Shown piece by piece: positions 16,786 through 24,627 of a DNA stretch of 64,000 nucleotides. The position numbers were made by a program, and so were the translations under genes. Each line of letters opens with the position of its first letter. Positions within the stretch are counted from its first letter, which is position 1. This stretch comes from Porphyrobacter sp. GTDB taxonomy: Bacteria; Pseudomonadota; Alphaproteobacteria; Sphingomonadales; Sphingomonadaceae. Below the pieces are notes generated by a model. It ran no database searches. It had not been told where the DNA came from and was given only the letters and a program-made list of their open reading frames with translations. Location: the NCBI GenBank assembly GCA_017744315.1, contig JAGIBN010000009.1:124001-188000 (forward strand). The letters are read 5' to 3'.

Positions 16786-18372
16786 GTGAAGAAGAGGTTC
16801 CTGGCAGGCGCAGTCATGGCCCTGTCGATCCTGGGTGCGCCAGCTGTGGCGCAACGCTCGGACAATGCCACGACGGTCACGATCGACCCCGCAAAGCCGG
16901 GCGCAAAGATCGACCGCCACATCTTCGGCCAGTTCGCCGAACACCTCGGAACGGGGATCTATGGCGGTGTCTGGGTGGGTCCGGACTCGACGATCCCCAA
17001 CGTGCGCGGGATCCGCAGCGACGTTGTGGCTGCACTGCGCGCGATCCACGTGCCCAACGTCCGGTGGCCTGGCGGCTGCTTCGCCGACGAATACCACTGG
17101 CGCGACGGAATCGGCGATCCGGCGAAGCGCGGGGTCTCGGTGAACTGGAATTGGGGCGGAGCGACCGAGAACAACGCGTTCGGCACGCACGAATTCTTCG
17201 ATTTCGCGGAACAGATCGGCGCGGACGCCTATGTCTCGGTCAACGTGGGCTCAGGCACGATCAAGGAAGCTTCCGACTGGATCGCTTACATCACGGCCGA
17301 CGACCGCACTACGGCCGGGCAAGAGCGCGCGGCAAATGGTCAGCGCGAGCCGTGGAAGGTCAAGTTTCTCGGCATCGGCAATGAAAGCTGGGGTTGCGGC
17401 GGCAACATGCGGCCGCAGTACTACACTGATCAGCTCAAGCCTTACGCGCGTTTCGTGCGCAGCTTCCACCCGGACCAACAGACCGCTCCCAATACGATGC
17501 AGCGCATCGCTGTCGGCCCGAGCGATGGCGATCCGGCCTACACCGAGGGGGTGATGAAGGCCTGGAGCGAGAAGGACTGGAGTTGGGACATCGAAGGTCT
17601 CTCACTCCATTCCTATACCGTGGTTCGCTGGCCGCCGGCCTACGACAGCGTGAATTTCGGCGAACAGGAGTACGCCGAGCTCACCCAAGCGACCCTGCGG
17701 ATGGAAGACCATCTCAAGACGCATTCGGCGATCATGGACAAGTACGATCCTGAGAAGAAGGTCGGGCTTGTCGTCGACGAATGGGGCGTGTGGCTGGCAA
17801 AGCTGCCGGGCACGCAGGAGGGGTTCCTGCAGCAGCAGAACTCGTTGCGCGACGCGATGATCGCGGCGCTCAACTTCAATATCTTCGCGCGCCACGCCGA
17901 CCGGGTCCGCGGGGCAAACATCGCGCAGATGGTCAACGTGCTGCAGGCCATGATCCTGACCGATGGTGAGAAGATGCTGCTCACGCCGACCTATTACATC
18001 CACCAGATGTACCTGCCGTTCCAGGACGCGACTCTCCTGCCCGTTTCGTTCAACGCGGGTGAGTATCGCCAGGGCGAAGTGGTGTTGCCGCGCGTCGATG
18101 CGGTCGCAGTTCGGGCGAGCGATGGGAAGCTGTGGCTGTCACTGGTAAACCTCGATCCAAACCGACAAGCGAGCATTGAGGTCGAAGTCCCGGGCGTCGC
18201 AGCTCGCGGCGCTTCGGGCACCGTGCTGACCGCGCCCCAAGTCAACTCGGTGAACACCTTTGCAGCGCCCAACACCGTGGTGCCGGCACCGATCTCCGCG
18301 CGAGCGAGCGGCGGCGCGTTGACGATCCAGCTTCCCGCCAAGTCGGTGGCGATGCTCGCGATCGAGGAATAG
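16786..18372 (+). CDS. Exported alpha-L-arabinofuranosidase, GH51
   Basis: A 528-residue GH51 enzyme that releases terminal arabinofuranose from hemicellulose oligosaccharides. It has a signal peptide (VKKRFLAGAVMALSILG to about residue 23), HIFGQFAEHLG, RWPGGCFADEYHW, the acid/base glutamate in GNESWGCGG (about E200) and the nucleophile glutamate in VDEWGVW (about E332). The C-terminal beta-sandwich ends near AKSVAMLAIEE. The start is GTG 16786, preceded by GGAAAGGGAGA; the frame is open further upstream without a better start. Many GH51 enzymes are cytoplasmic, so the exported form agrees with the exported GH43, esterase and mutarotase here. Confidence 0.93.
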   Translation: MKKRFLAGAVMALSILGAPAVAQRSDNATTVTIDPAKPGAKIDRHIFGQFAEHLGTGIYGGVWVGPDSTIPNVRGIRSDVVAALRAIHVPNVRWPGGCFADEYHWRDGIGDPAKRGVSVNWNWGGATENNAFGTHEFFDFAEQIGADAYVSVNVGSGTIKEASDWIAYITADDRTTAGQERAANGQREPWKVKFLGIGNESWGCGGNMRPQYYTDQLKPYARFVRSFHPDQQTAPNTMQRIAVGPSDGDPAYTEGVMKAWSEKDWSWDIEGLSLHSYTVVRWPPAYDSVNFGEQEYAELTQATLRMEDHLKTHSAIMDKYDPEKKVGLVVDEWGVWLAKLPGTQEGFLQQQNSLRDAMIAALNFNIFARHADRVRGANIAQMVNVLQAMILTDGEKMLLTPTYYIHQMYLPFQDATLLPVSFNAGEYRQGEVVLPRVDAVAVRASDGKLWLSLVNLDPNRQASIEVEVPGVAARGASGTVLTAPQVNSVNTFAAPNTVVPAPISARASGGALTIQLPAKSVAMLAIEE

Positions 18373-18418
18373 CCTCAGGGCCGGGTGGAGTAGAGCTGGC
18401 GCGCCACCCGACGAGATT

Positions 18419-19345
18419 TCAATCGAAGAAGGGCTCGGTGTCGATCGCGCGGCCGCGCTGGAAGGCGTCAGCGACCAGGCGGAGAGGATCGGTGTCGAGT
18501 TCGCTCTCTCCGTTTCTGACCAGCTCCGCAAAGCGGGCGTAAAGCGCAGGATACTCTCCGTCTTTGCCTTGCCGGCTTTCGGATGGAAGGGTCAGCTTGG
18601 CGCCGCCTTCGGAAAGCTCCAGCAGGCCGGCATCCGTGTCGATCCGGATGACCCAGGTTTGCAGGCCGATCTGCCGCCAGTCCAGGTCGACCGCGATCCC
18701 GGCGCCTGTCGAGTCCTGCAGGGAAAGTCGAGCCGCGATGGGGGCCTCGCGGTTGGCCGGGAATTCGAGCTCGGCGTCGATCAAGACGAGCGGCAGCGGG
18801 AGGATGTGTGTGGCGATCGACAAGGCGTTGATGCCCGGATCAAACACGCCAAATCCGCCGGCGCGCCAGATCCAGTCTTGTCCCGGATGCCAGGTGCGTA
18901 CGTCTTCTCGCCAGACAATGGACGCGCCCAATATCCGGCGGTTTGCAAGCCAGGCGCGAGCGGGAGCGACACCCGCAGCGAAACGAGAATGCCAGCCAGC
19001 GAATATAGTGGCGCCCGTACTTCTAGCAAGGTCGACAAGCCACGCAGCTTCGGAAAGGCTGGCGGCAGGTGGTTTCTCGAGAAGGACGTGCAACCCGTGG
19101 CTCAGGGCAGCCCTCGCAAGCTCGCCGCGGATTTGAGGGGGGGTGCAAATGGCCACGGCATCGAGATCCATCTCGGAGGCGAGCAGCGTCTCGATGTTAT
19201 CGAACGCCGGAACGCCTACAACCGAAGCGCCGTCGGCACTGGCCGTGGCAACGAGCGCGAAGTCCCCATTTACCATGAGAGCCGGGAGATGCTGGTCCCG
19301 AGCAATCTTGCCGAGCCCGACGATGGCAAGTCGAATTGGCTCCAT
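18419..19345 (-). CDS. L-arabinose/D-galactose 1-dehydrogenase (Gfo/Idh/MocA family)
   Basis: A 308-residue NAD(P)-dependent oxidoreductase. It opens with the Rossmann stretch AIVGLGKIARDQHLPA, then has LLEKPPAAS, GWHSRFA, TWHPGQDWIW and FDPGINALS, all characteristic of the Azospirillum brasilense L-arabinose 1-dehydrogenase group. It should oxidise L-arabinose (and often D-galactose) at C1 to the lactone, the first step of non-phosphorylating pentose oxidation. It lies two bases after the AraD1 gene, so both are one transcript. The lactonase that would normally follow is absent from the window. Confidence 0.88.
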   Translation of the reverse strand: MEPIRLAIVGLGKIARDQHLPALMVNGDFALVATASADGASVVGVPAFDNIETLLASEMDLDAVAICTPPQIRGELARAALSHGLHVLLEKPPAASLSEAAWLVDLARSTGATIFAGWHSRFAAGVAPARAWLANRRILGASIVWREDVRTWHPGQDWIWRAGGFGVFDPGINALSIATHILPLPLVLIDAELEFPANREAPIAARLSLQDSTGAGIAVDLDWRQIGLQTWVIRIDTDAGLLELSEGGAKLTLPSESRQGKDGEYPALYARFAELVRNGESELDTDPLRLVADAFQRGRAIDTEPFFD

Positions 19346-19347
19346 CG

Positions 19348-20337
19348 TTACAGGCTCCGTAGCGTGATGTCGGCGGGCGCTTCGATCGCGAGCGTGTTGC
19401 GCAACGGCAGCGTGAATGGGGCAGCCTCGATTTCAAACACATCGCCGGGCCGGGTCTGGATGCCTTCGCTGAACGAGAGCGTCGCGGTGCCGAAAAAGTG
19501 GACGTGAATGTCGCCCGGCCGGCGGAACATTGGATACTTGAAGTGATGATGCTCGAGGTTGGCGATCGAGTGCGACATGTTCGCCTCTCCCGACAGGAAG
19601 GGCTTCTCCCAGATCACCGCGTCGCCTCGCCGGATCCGGCTGGTACCGCGCACATTCGCTGGAAGCTCTCCTACCAGCAGTTCCGGGCCGAGCGCAGCCT
19701 GGCGAAGCTTTGAGTGGGCCAGCCACAGATAGTTGTGGCGCTCGGTCAGATGGTCGCTGAACTCGTTGGCGATGCAGAACCCGAGGCGGTGCGGCATGCC
19801 GTCGGGGCCGATGAGGTAGATTCCGGCAAGCTCCGGTTCCTCGCCGCCGTCTCTGGCGAAGCTGGGCATCATCAAGGGTTTGGCAGGTCCGACGAGGTGC
19901 GTGCCGTTGCCTTTGTAGAACCACTCCGGCTGCTGGCCGACCTGGCCCAGGGCCGGCTTGCCGCCCTCCAGTCCCTCGAGAAACATCCGCATGGAGTCAG
20001 TGAGAGTCTCGCCGGCGGCGGCCGCGCGGTGCATCTTGTCGCGCCCTTCGGCCGATCCAAGATGGGTCAGGCCGGTACCGGTCAGTGACAGGTGGGCTTC
20101 GTCGGGATGATCGATCGGTGCCATTAGGCAACCGGCAGCAAGCTCATCAGCCGGGTGGACCGGGCTTTCGAGCCCTGCTGCATCGATCATTTCCGCAAGA
20201 CCAATGCCGCGCGCGATTGCCTCGGCGGCCAAGCTGCGCACATCGGTAAAGTCCGCGACGAAGTTTGCCGCTCCGTCACGCGCCGCGATGACCCGGCGAA
20301 CGCCATCGGGCGCGCGATACTGTAGCAGCGTGAGCAT
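19348..20337 (-). CDS. AraD1-type 2-keto-3-deoxy-L-arabonate dehydratase (FAH superfamily)
   Basis: A 329-residue protein of the fumarylacetoacetate hydrolase superfamily, AraD1 subgroup. Typical stretches are MLTLLQYRAPDG, SADGRDKMH-like SAEGRDKMHRA, EPEWFYKG-like QPEWFYKGNG, LEHHHFKYPMF and GDIHVHFFGTATLSFS. AraD1 proteins convert 2-keto-3-deoxy-L-arabonate to alpha-ketoglutarate semialdehyde in some bacteria, in place of the DHDPS-type enzyme. GGGGAGGTTTCGA precedes ATG 20337. It is the first gene of the AraD1-dehydrogenase transcript and has a FadR-type site 33-48 bp upstream. The assignment rests on family resemblance plus context. Confidence 0.85.
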   Translation of the reverse strand: MLTLLQYRAPDGVRRVIAARDGAANFVADFTDVRSLAAEAIARGIGLAEMIDAAGLESPVHPADELAAGCLMAPIDHPDEAHLSLTGTGLTHLGSAEGRDKMHRAAAAGETLTDSMRMFLEGLEGGKPALGQVGQQPEWFYKGNGTHLVGPAKPLMMPSFARDGGEEPELAGIYLIGPDGMPHRLGFCIANEFSDHLTERHNYLWLAHSKLRQAALGPELLVGELPANVRGTSRIRRGDAVIWEKPFLSGEANMSHSIANLEHHHFKYPMFRRPGDIHVHFFGTATLSFSEGIQTRPGDVFEIEAAPFTLPLRNTLAIEAPADITLRSL

Positions 20338-20369
20338 TCGAAACCTCCCCGAACCTATCTATCGACCCT

Positions 20370-20385
20370 GGAATTAGTCTGACAT
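20370..20385. promoter_or_regulatory. Second candidate FadR-type operator, upstream of AraD1 gene
   Basis: GGAATTAGTCTGACAT contains TAGTCTGACAT (20375-20385), which matches TNGTNNNACNA except at the last base. On the opposite strand it reads ATGTCAGACTAATTCC, close to TTGTCGGACTATATTCC at 13777-13793. It sits between the AraD1 start (20337) and the regulator gene (20463). A further short repeat CAGAC-G-GTCTG lies at 20446-20456 just before the regulator start. Confidence 0.55.
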
Positions 20386-20462
20386 AATGCAAGAGAAAAC
20401 CGCGCGGCATTCGTGAATTTGCAAGGATTCGACCCCGCGCCTAATCAGACGGTCTGCAACCG

Positions 20463-21233
20463 TTGGGGCGAACGTCGTTGGAAGCCGGGGAATTACCAAT
20501 CGAACCAGAGGATCAGGATGAGCGCCGCTCGGAGCGTAGCACCGGTCGCCGGCTCCGTGGGGCGATCGCCCATTACCTTGGGACGGCCATCGTGAGCGGT
20601 GCCATCCGCCCCGGCGAGCGACTGACCCCGGAAGTGGCCAATGCCGAAGCCCTCGACGTCTCCCGCAGCGCCTATCGCGAGGCGGTTCAAGTCCTTACGG
20701 CCAAGGGTCTCGTGGAAAGCCGGACCAAGGCGGGAACTCGGGTGCTGCCGCGCAATCGATGGAATCTGCTCGATCCCGACGTGCTCGCCTGGGCCTTCTC
20801 GGGCGAGCCGGACGCGGCCTTCATTCGCGACCTGTTCGAATTGCGCGCAATCGTGGAACCGGCAGCCGCGCGCCTTGCTGCCGCGCGTCGCGAGAAAGAC
20901 GACATCAAAGCACTGCGTGATGCGCTCGCAGGCATGCGCCGGCACACACTCGCCACGGAAGCGGGAAGGGCGGCCGACCGCGATTTCCACGATGCGCTCC
21001 TTCGTGCCACGCACAACGATGCTTTGATCACGCTGAGTGCCAGCGTTGGCGCTGCCGTAAACTGGACGACCCAGTTCAAGCAGCGGACCCGGGCCCTGCC
21101 GCGCGATCCCGTTCCCGACCACGCCCGCGTCAGCGATGCGATTGCAGCGGGTGATCCCGATGGCGCCGAAGCTGCGATGCGGACGCTCGTCGATCTGGCA
21201 CTTGAAGACACGCGGAACGCGATGGAGAATTGA
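20463..21233 (+). CDS. FadR/GntR family regulator (FCD domain), probable arabinose regulator
   Basis: A protein of about 250 residues with an N-terminal winged helix (IVSGAIRPGERLTPEVANAE, ALDVSRSAYREAVQVL, TRVLPRNRW) and a C-terminal FCD domain that includes FELRAIVEPAAARLAA, DRDFHDALLRATHN and the terminal histidine region DHARVSDAIAAGD. FCD regulators bind an organic acid, often with a metal. No ATG lies near the expected start: the frame opens at TTG 20463, and TTG 20478 with GGGGCGA before it is an alternative. Two FadR-type sites in the arabinose promoters make this the likely pathway regulator, sensing arabinose or an arabinonate intermediate. Confidence 0.85.
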   Translation: MGRTSLEAGELPIEPEDQDERRSERSTGRRLRGAIAHYLGTAIVSGAIRPGERLTPEVANAEALDVSRSAYREAVQVLTAKGLVESRTKAGTRVLPRNRWNLLDPDVLAWAFSGEPDAAFIRDLFELRAIVEPAAARLAAARREKDDIKALRDALAGMRRHTLATEAGRAADRDFHDALLRATHNDALITLSASVGAAVNWTTQFKQRTRALPRDPVPDHARVSDAIAAGDPDGAEAAMRTLVDLALEDTRNAMEN

Positions 21234-21238
21234 ACCAA

Positions 21239-21254
21239 GAGGGGGCGGCCCCTC
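21239..21254 (+). terminator. Candidate terminator hairpin after the GntR gene
   Basis: GAGGGG-GCGG-CCCCTC forms a six-base-pair GC stem with a four-base loop five bases after the regulator stop. The following sequence contains only a weak T stretch (CTTATTT), so it is a modest candidate. Confidence 0.4.
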
Positions 21255-21262
21255 GCCTTGGC

Positions 21263-21526
21263 TTATTTAGCCGAGATCTTGTCAAACTCGGCCTGAATCT
21301 TCGCCAGGTTGGCGTCGTTCAGTTCTTCTGGCTCGTATTGCTGGATGGCCGCTAGTGTGAGGTCGCGTCAGAGGGTCTGGAACATCTCGTTGGCGAAGGC
21401 CTTGGGGATGAGGCGCTTGAGAATTTCTGCCGCTGCCGGATCGTCAAGTAGCTTGCCGACCTTTGTCTGTATCGTGGGTGCACATGAATAAAACGGCGCG
21501 CTGCGATTTTCCGGAACGTAACGCAT
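21263..21526 (-). pseudogene. Broken C-terminal fragment of a hydrolase-type protein
   Basis: Read on the minus strand from ATG 21526, the frame gives MRYVPENRSAPFYS, then TKVGKLLDDPAAAEIL, KAFANEMFQTL, an in-frame TGA (21368-21370), and continues without frame change as RDLTLAAIQQYEPEELND, ANLAKIQAEFDKISAK and a TAA at 21263. I recognise this helical tail (xxxGxLLDxPAAxxxL...LTxxxLxxIxAxx) as resembling the C-terminal extension of some carbohydrate-active hydrolases or esterases of caulobacters and sphingomonads, from memory only. The catalytic part is missing and the remnant is interrupted, so it is a decayed gene at the edge of the arabinose unit. Confidence 0.55.
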
Positions 21527-21592
21527 GGCAGAGGCTTTCTGCTCTCGCGGGAAACGCTGCAGTGCTCGGCCAGCTTCATTATGGAGAACATC

Positions 21593-21931
21593 ATGGCTGC
21601 GACAGAACTTGATCGGGAGCGGTGGGCTTCATTCCTACAGAATATCACCGGCAGCCTGACGGGTAAGCAGGTGGAAATCGAAGTCCTCTCGCTGAATTTG
21701 GGCGCCCAAATCGAGGCCGAGTGGCTCACGCTGATCGGCATCAGCTATGATCGTAAAGACGACGTCATCGAAGTTGCGCTGGACGGGCTGGACCACCTAA
21801 TCCACTCGCCGCGCGCGCTCCTAATCGATTATGACGTTGGCGATGTCACCGCGATTGAGATCGTCGATGCCGACGAAAATCGACAGATCGTCAAGTTCAG
21901 GGCCCCACTTGGACTGGCCGGGCCAGCGTAG
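21593..21931 (+). CDS. DUF5335 family protein
   Basis: A 112-residue acidic protein without signal peptide or membrane segment. It shows the DUF5335 pattern: ELDRERWASFLQNITGSL, VEIEVLSLNLGAQIEAEWL, GISYDRKDDVIEVALDG, LDHLIHSPRAL and the terminal VKFRAPL. Family members are small and uncharacterised and often occur in plasmid or stress-response gene sets. ATG 21593 has GGAGA five bases upstream; ATG 21581 is an alternative. It stands alone, convergent with the histidine kinase gene. Confidence 0.75.
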   Translation: MAATELDRERWASFLQNITGSLTGKQVEIEVLSLNLGAQIEAEWLTLIGISYDRKDDVIEVALDGLDHLIHSPRALLIDYDVGDVTAIEIVDADENRQIVKFRAPLGLAGPA

Positions 21932-22032
21932 ACGCGTCGGGAAATGGGGCGTGATGACCTTGGCCATTTGAACGTCGCACAAGTGGTTCTACCGCTGTCG
22001 GACGGCCGCGGTCGTTTGACCACACGACAGCT

Positions 22033-23559
22033 TCATGTCGCTAAGCCCGACGGCCGATTTAGCTCGAGATAGAACTCAGCCCCTCCTCCCTCAGCGTTGG
22101 TTGCCGACATCACACCGCCATTAGCTTCTATGAGTGTGCGGCTTAGCGGGAGGCCGATGCCTAATCCGGTACGGTGCCCCCGAGGTCCAAGTTCGAAAAT
22201 CCGGCCGATTTCTTCGTCCGCCAGACCCCGACCAAAATCGCGCACGCATATCCTCACCCGGTTCTTGGGCAGTGCGCGGCTAGATACCACCAGTTCCTTT
22301 CGCCGCGCGTGCTTCGCGGCGTGAGCGGCGTTTCGAAACAGGTTGACCAGCACCTGCTCGAGCTGAATCTCGTCCGCCAACACAGTGTCCGCATCCGGCG
22401 GAATGTCCTTTGTAATTTCGAGTTCGAAGGGCCGGCCAGCTGATAGCAAGGACAAGGCATGATCGACTGCGTCGGAAATGGAGACGTCACGTCGGCTGGC
22501 CTCGCCCGTACGTAGCAGTGGCGATGCTCGCCCGATGATGTTGCCCGCGCGTTTGATCTGATCGATGCCAAGATTGAGCATGTCCAGGGCGTGGTCGTCC
22601 CCATTGTTGGATTTTTTCAGAGAACGTCGCGCAGCTGACAGGTAACTTGCCGCCGCCGCGAGGGGTTGGTTCAGTTCATGAGCCAGGGTCATCGCCATGG
22701 TTCCCATCGCGTTGATGCGCGATTCATGCAGGGCCCGATGCTTGAACCTGTCGCTGTCGGCCTTCATTTTGTGCTGCTCAGTGACGTCAACTCCGGTACA
22801 AAGAACTCCAATGGGTCTGCCTTGAGAGTTTCTGACAGGCTGGTAGATAAAGTCGACGTACTTCATGGCCTCTTCCGACCCAGAGCGAAGCCGCATCGGG
22901 ATGTCATTGCCGACGTAAGGCTCGCCAGTTCGCAAGACTTCCCTCAGTAGGGTCACGAAACCCTGCCCCGCTGCCTCAGGAATGGCTTCTTCTACTCTCA
23001 GCCCTTCAAGGGGTCTAAATGCGTAGAACTTTCGGAAGGCGGTATTGACGAACTGGAGCCTGAGTTCCTCCCCGCGACAATACGCCATGAAAACGGGGAG
23101 TTCTCCGAACAATTGCTGCATTTGCTGCTTTTCGAAGAGTAGTCTCTGGCTCAAAGGCCGATCTTCGGTGGTTTCCTGAATGTCGATCAGAACTCCACCG
23201 GCATTCGCTGCTTGACCGTATAGGGGCGTAAAATAGGCAGTGTAATGAAGCGGCGCGACCCGACCGTCCACTTCGCGATTCAGGAAAGCCTGGGCGCTTA
23301 AGCGCTCGGCGCCGTGGAACGATTGCACTAAGGATTCGCGAATCTGGGCCCAAACGTCGGGTAGCAGCGTTGCAAATGTCTCGCCGTTGCGGTTCATGTC
23401 CATCAGCGGATCTAGATCTGCGTAGGCTTCGTTGCTGAATGCATGGAAACGCGGCCCCCAGAGCAGGATCTTGGGCGCTCCCGACCTAAGAAGGCCACTG
23501 AGTATCTGCCGCAGCAGTTCGCCGTTTGGGAGTGATACTGCCTTTTCGAACAGGGTCAC
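22033..23559 (-). CDS. PAS-domain sensor histidine kinase, FixL-like
   Basis: A 508-residue kinase without a membrane segment, therefore probably cytosolic. Two PAS-like regions cover about residues 28-130 and 140-265 (the second ends GVLCTGVDVTEQHK). The dimerisation/phosphoacceptor helix is TLAHELNQPLAAAASYL (H about 294), then an HATPase domain with NLFRNAAHAAK (N box), DFGRGL (G1) and GLGIGLPLS (G2). This is the HWE/NtrB-FixL type layout. The start is GTG 23559, overlapping the response regulator stop as GTGA, so translation is coupled. The signal is unknown; a haem-binding histidine in PAS cannot be confirmed. Confidence 0.88.
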   Translation of the reverse strand: MTLFEKAVSLPNGELLRQILSGLLRSGAPKILLWGPRFHAFSNEAYADLDPLMDMNRNGETFATLLPDVWAQIRESLVQSFHGAERLSAQAFLNREVDGRVAPLHYTAYFTPLYGQAANAGGVLIDIQETTEDRPLSQRLLFEKQQMQQLFGELPVFMAYCRGEELRLQFVNTAFRKFYAFRPLEGLRVEEAIPEAAGQGFVTLLREVLRTGEPYVGNDIPMRLRSGSEEAMKYVDFIYQPVRNSQGRPIGVLCTGVDVTEQHKMKADSDRFKHRALHESRINAMGTMAMTLAHELNQPLAAAASYLSAARRSLKKSNNGDDHALDMLNLGIDQIKRAGNIIGRASPLLRTGEASRRDVSISDAVDHALSLLSAGRPFELEITKDIPPDADTVLADEIQLEQVLVNLFRNAAHAAKHARRKELVVSSRALPKNRVRICVRDFGRGLADEEIGRIFELGPRGHRTGLGIGLPLSRTLIEANGGVMSATNAEGGGAEFYLELNRPSGLAT

Positions 23560-24161
23560 TTGAGATCCCCGACGCCCACGGTCGCGATGGCAAGGAGATC
23601 ATGCAGGCGTTGCGCGCCGAGCTTGGCCATCATGGTCAGCCGGTAGGATTCCACGGTGCGGTGACTGACCCCCATGCGCGAGGCGATTTCCTTGCTGGTA
23701 TGGCCAGCGACGACGCCGTCAAAGACTTCTCGCTCGCGTGGGCTCAGCTTGCTCAATTCCCTGCGGTTCGCTTTCGAGTGAAGAGATCGCTGGATCGCGT
23801 CCGGAAGTCTGCGCGCGCACTCATTGATGGCCGCTTCGAAATCTTCCTCAGCGAACGGTTTCTGAAGGAAATCAACCGCCCCGAGTTTCATCGCCTGGAC
23901 CGCTGCGGCGATATCGCCATGTCCCGTGATCATGACCGTGGGCCAAAAACAGTCGCGATCACGCATGGCACTGAGTAAATCGAGCCCTGAGATATCGGGC
24001 ATGCGCAAATCGACCAAAACTGCACCAGGTTCAAGGTATTGCAGGTCGTCCAGAAAATCAGCAGCGCCGGCGAAGGGCCGCGCGGCGAGATCCATCGAGC
24101 GGCAGAGCATTACCAAAGCCTGACGAACGTCTCTGTCGTCGTCGATGATGTAAATGGGCAT
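23556..24161 (-). CDS. FixJ-like response regulator with LuxR-type output domain
   Basis: A 201-residue response regulator. The receiver domain has the acidic pocket DDD at residues 7-9, the phosphoacceptor D51 (VLVDLRMPD), the conserved ITGHGD and KPF (LQKPF). The C-terminal LuxR/GerE domain reads LSPREREVFDGVVAGHTSKEIA, then GVSHRTVESYRLTMMAKLG. This is the FixJ/StyR/NodW arrangement. ATG 24161 is chosen; an adjacent GTG at 24164 is in frame. The gene comes first and the kinase overlaps it. Upstream, a 204-bp spacer contains an 8-bp inverted repeat (24237-24262). Confidence 0.9.
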   Translation of the reverse strand: MPIYIIDDDRDVRQALVMLCRSMDLAARPFAGAADFLDDLQYLEPGAVLVDLRMPDISGLDLLSAMRDRDCFWPTVMITGHGDIAAAVQAMKLGAVDFLQKPFAEEDFEAAINECARRLPDAIQRSLHSKANRRELSKLSPREREVFDGVVAGHTSKEIASRMGVSHRTVESYRLTMMAKLGAQRLHDLLAIATVGVGDLK

Positions 24162-24236
24162 CACTGTCTAACGCGCTCCGCGAGATGCTCTGGCAACGCT
24201 GGAGCCGCTAGCATGTGCCGCAATGCGCTACCCCCG

Positions 24237-24262
24237 TATCGCTACGGAGTGCGATAGCGATA
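24237..24262. repeat. Inverted repeat upstream of the response regulator
   Basis: TATCGCTA at 24237-24244 and TAGCGATA at 24255-24262 are perfect inverted copies separated by ten bases. It lies 75-100 bp upstream of the response regulator start and about 107 bp before the small ORF on the other strand, so it could be an operator for either. No poly-T tract follows, which argues against a terminator. Confidence 0.5.
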
Positions 24263-24368
24263 GGACTCTACCGGTATCACTCTGTGAATATTGCCTAAAT
24301 TGCCAATGGCGCATTGAACCTCCCGTGTCTGAATTCACTTCAACGCGGATTCAGTTTGGGAGGGAAAG

Positions 24369-24530
24369 ATGGAACGCTTCAGAGCAGACCTGCTGGACTC
24401 GCGCGGTCGGAGCATCGCGTTCGTAGAGCTGTCCGCGGTGGGACTCCGCGACGCGGCGCAACAGGCGGCAAGGCGCCTGCCAACCTGGCCGGGGGTCCGG
24501 TTACTGCTGTCCGAGCTACCCGCCAATTGA
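24369..24530 (+). CDS. Small hypothetical protein (53 residues)
   Basis: ATG 24369 is preceded by the strong ribosome binding site GGGAGGGAAAG, and the frame runs 53 codons to TGA 24530. The product begins MERFRADLLDSRGRSIAFVE and ends WPGVRLLLSELPAN; it is basic in the middle (QAARRLPTWPG) with no signal peptide or clear membrane segment. I do not recognise a family. It lies 97 bp before the GGDEF-EAL gene on the same strand and divergent from the two-component pair, so it may be a regulator or a leader peptide of the c-di-GMP gene. Confidence 0.5.
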   Translation: MERFRADLLDSRGRSIAFVELSAVGLRDAAQQAARRLPTWPGVRLLLSELPAN

Positions 24531-24627
24531 GCAGGCGGTTGGCGCCCCGCCGGTCACAGCGTCTGACACTGATGGGACGGCCAATCGGCGGGCTCAAACC
24601 TTGATCACTCTTTCTGGAACGCACTTT

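Noticed and set aside
21368-21370. The in-frame TGA in the hydrolase remnant as a selenocysteine codon
   Set aside because: The gene lacks its catalytic part, no SECIS-like structure was recognised and no selenocysteine genes are in the window; decay is simpler.
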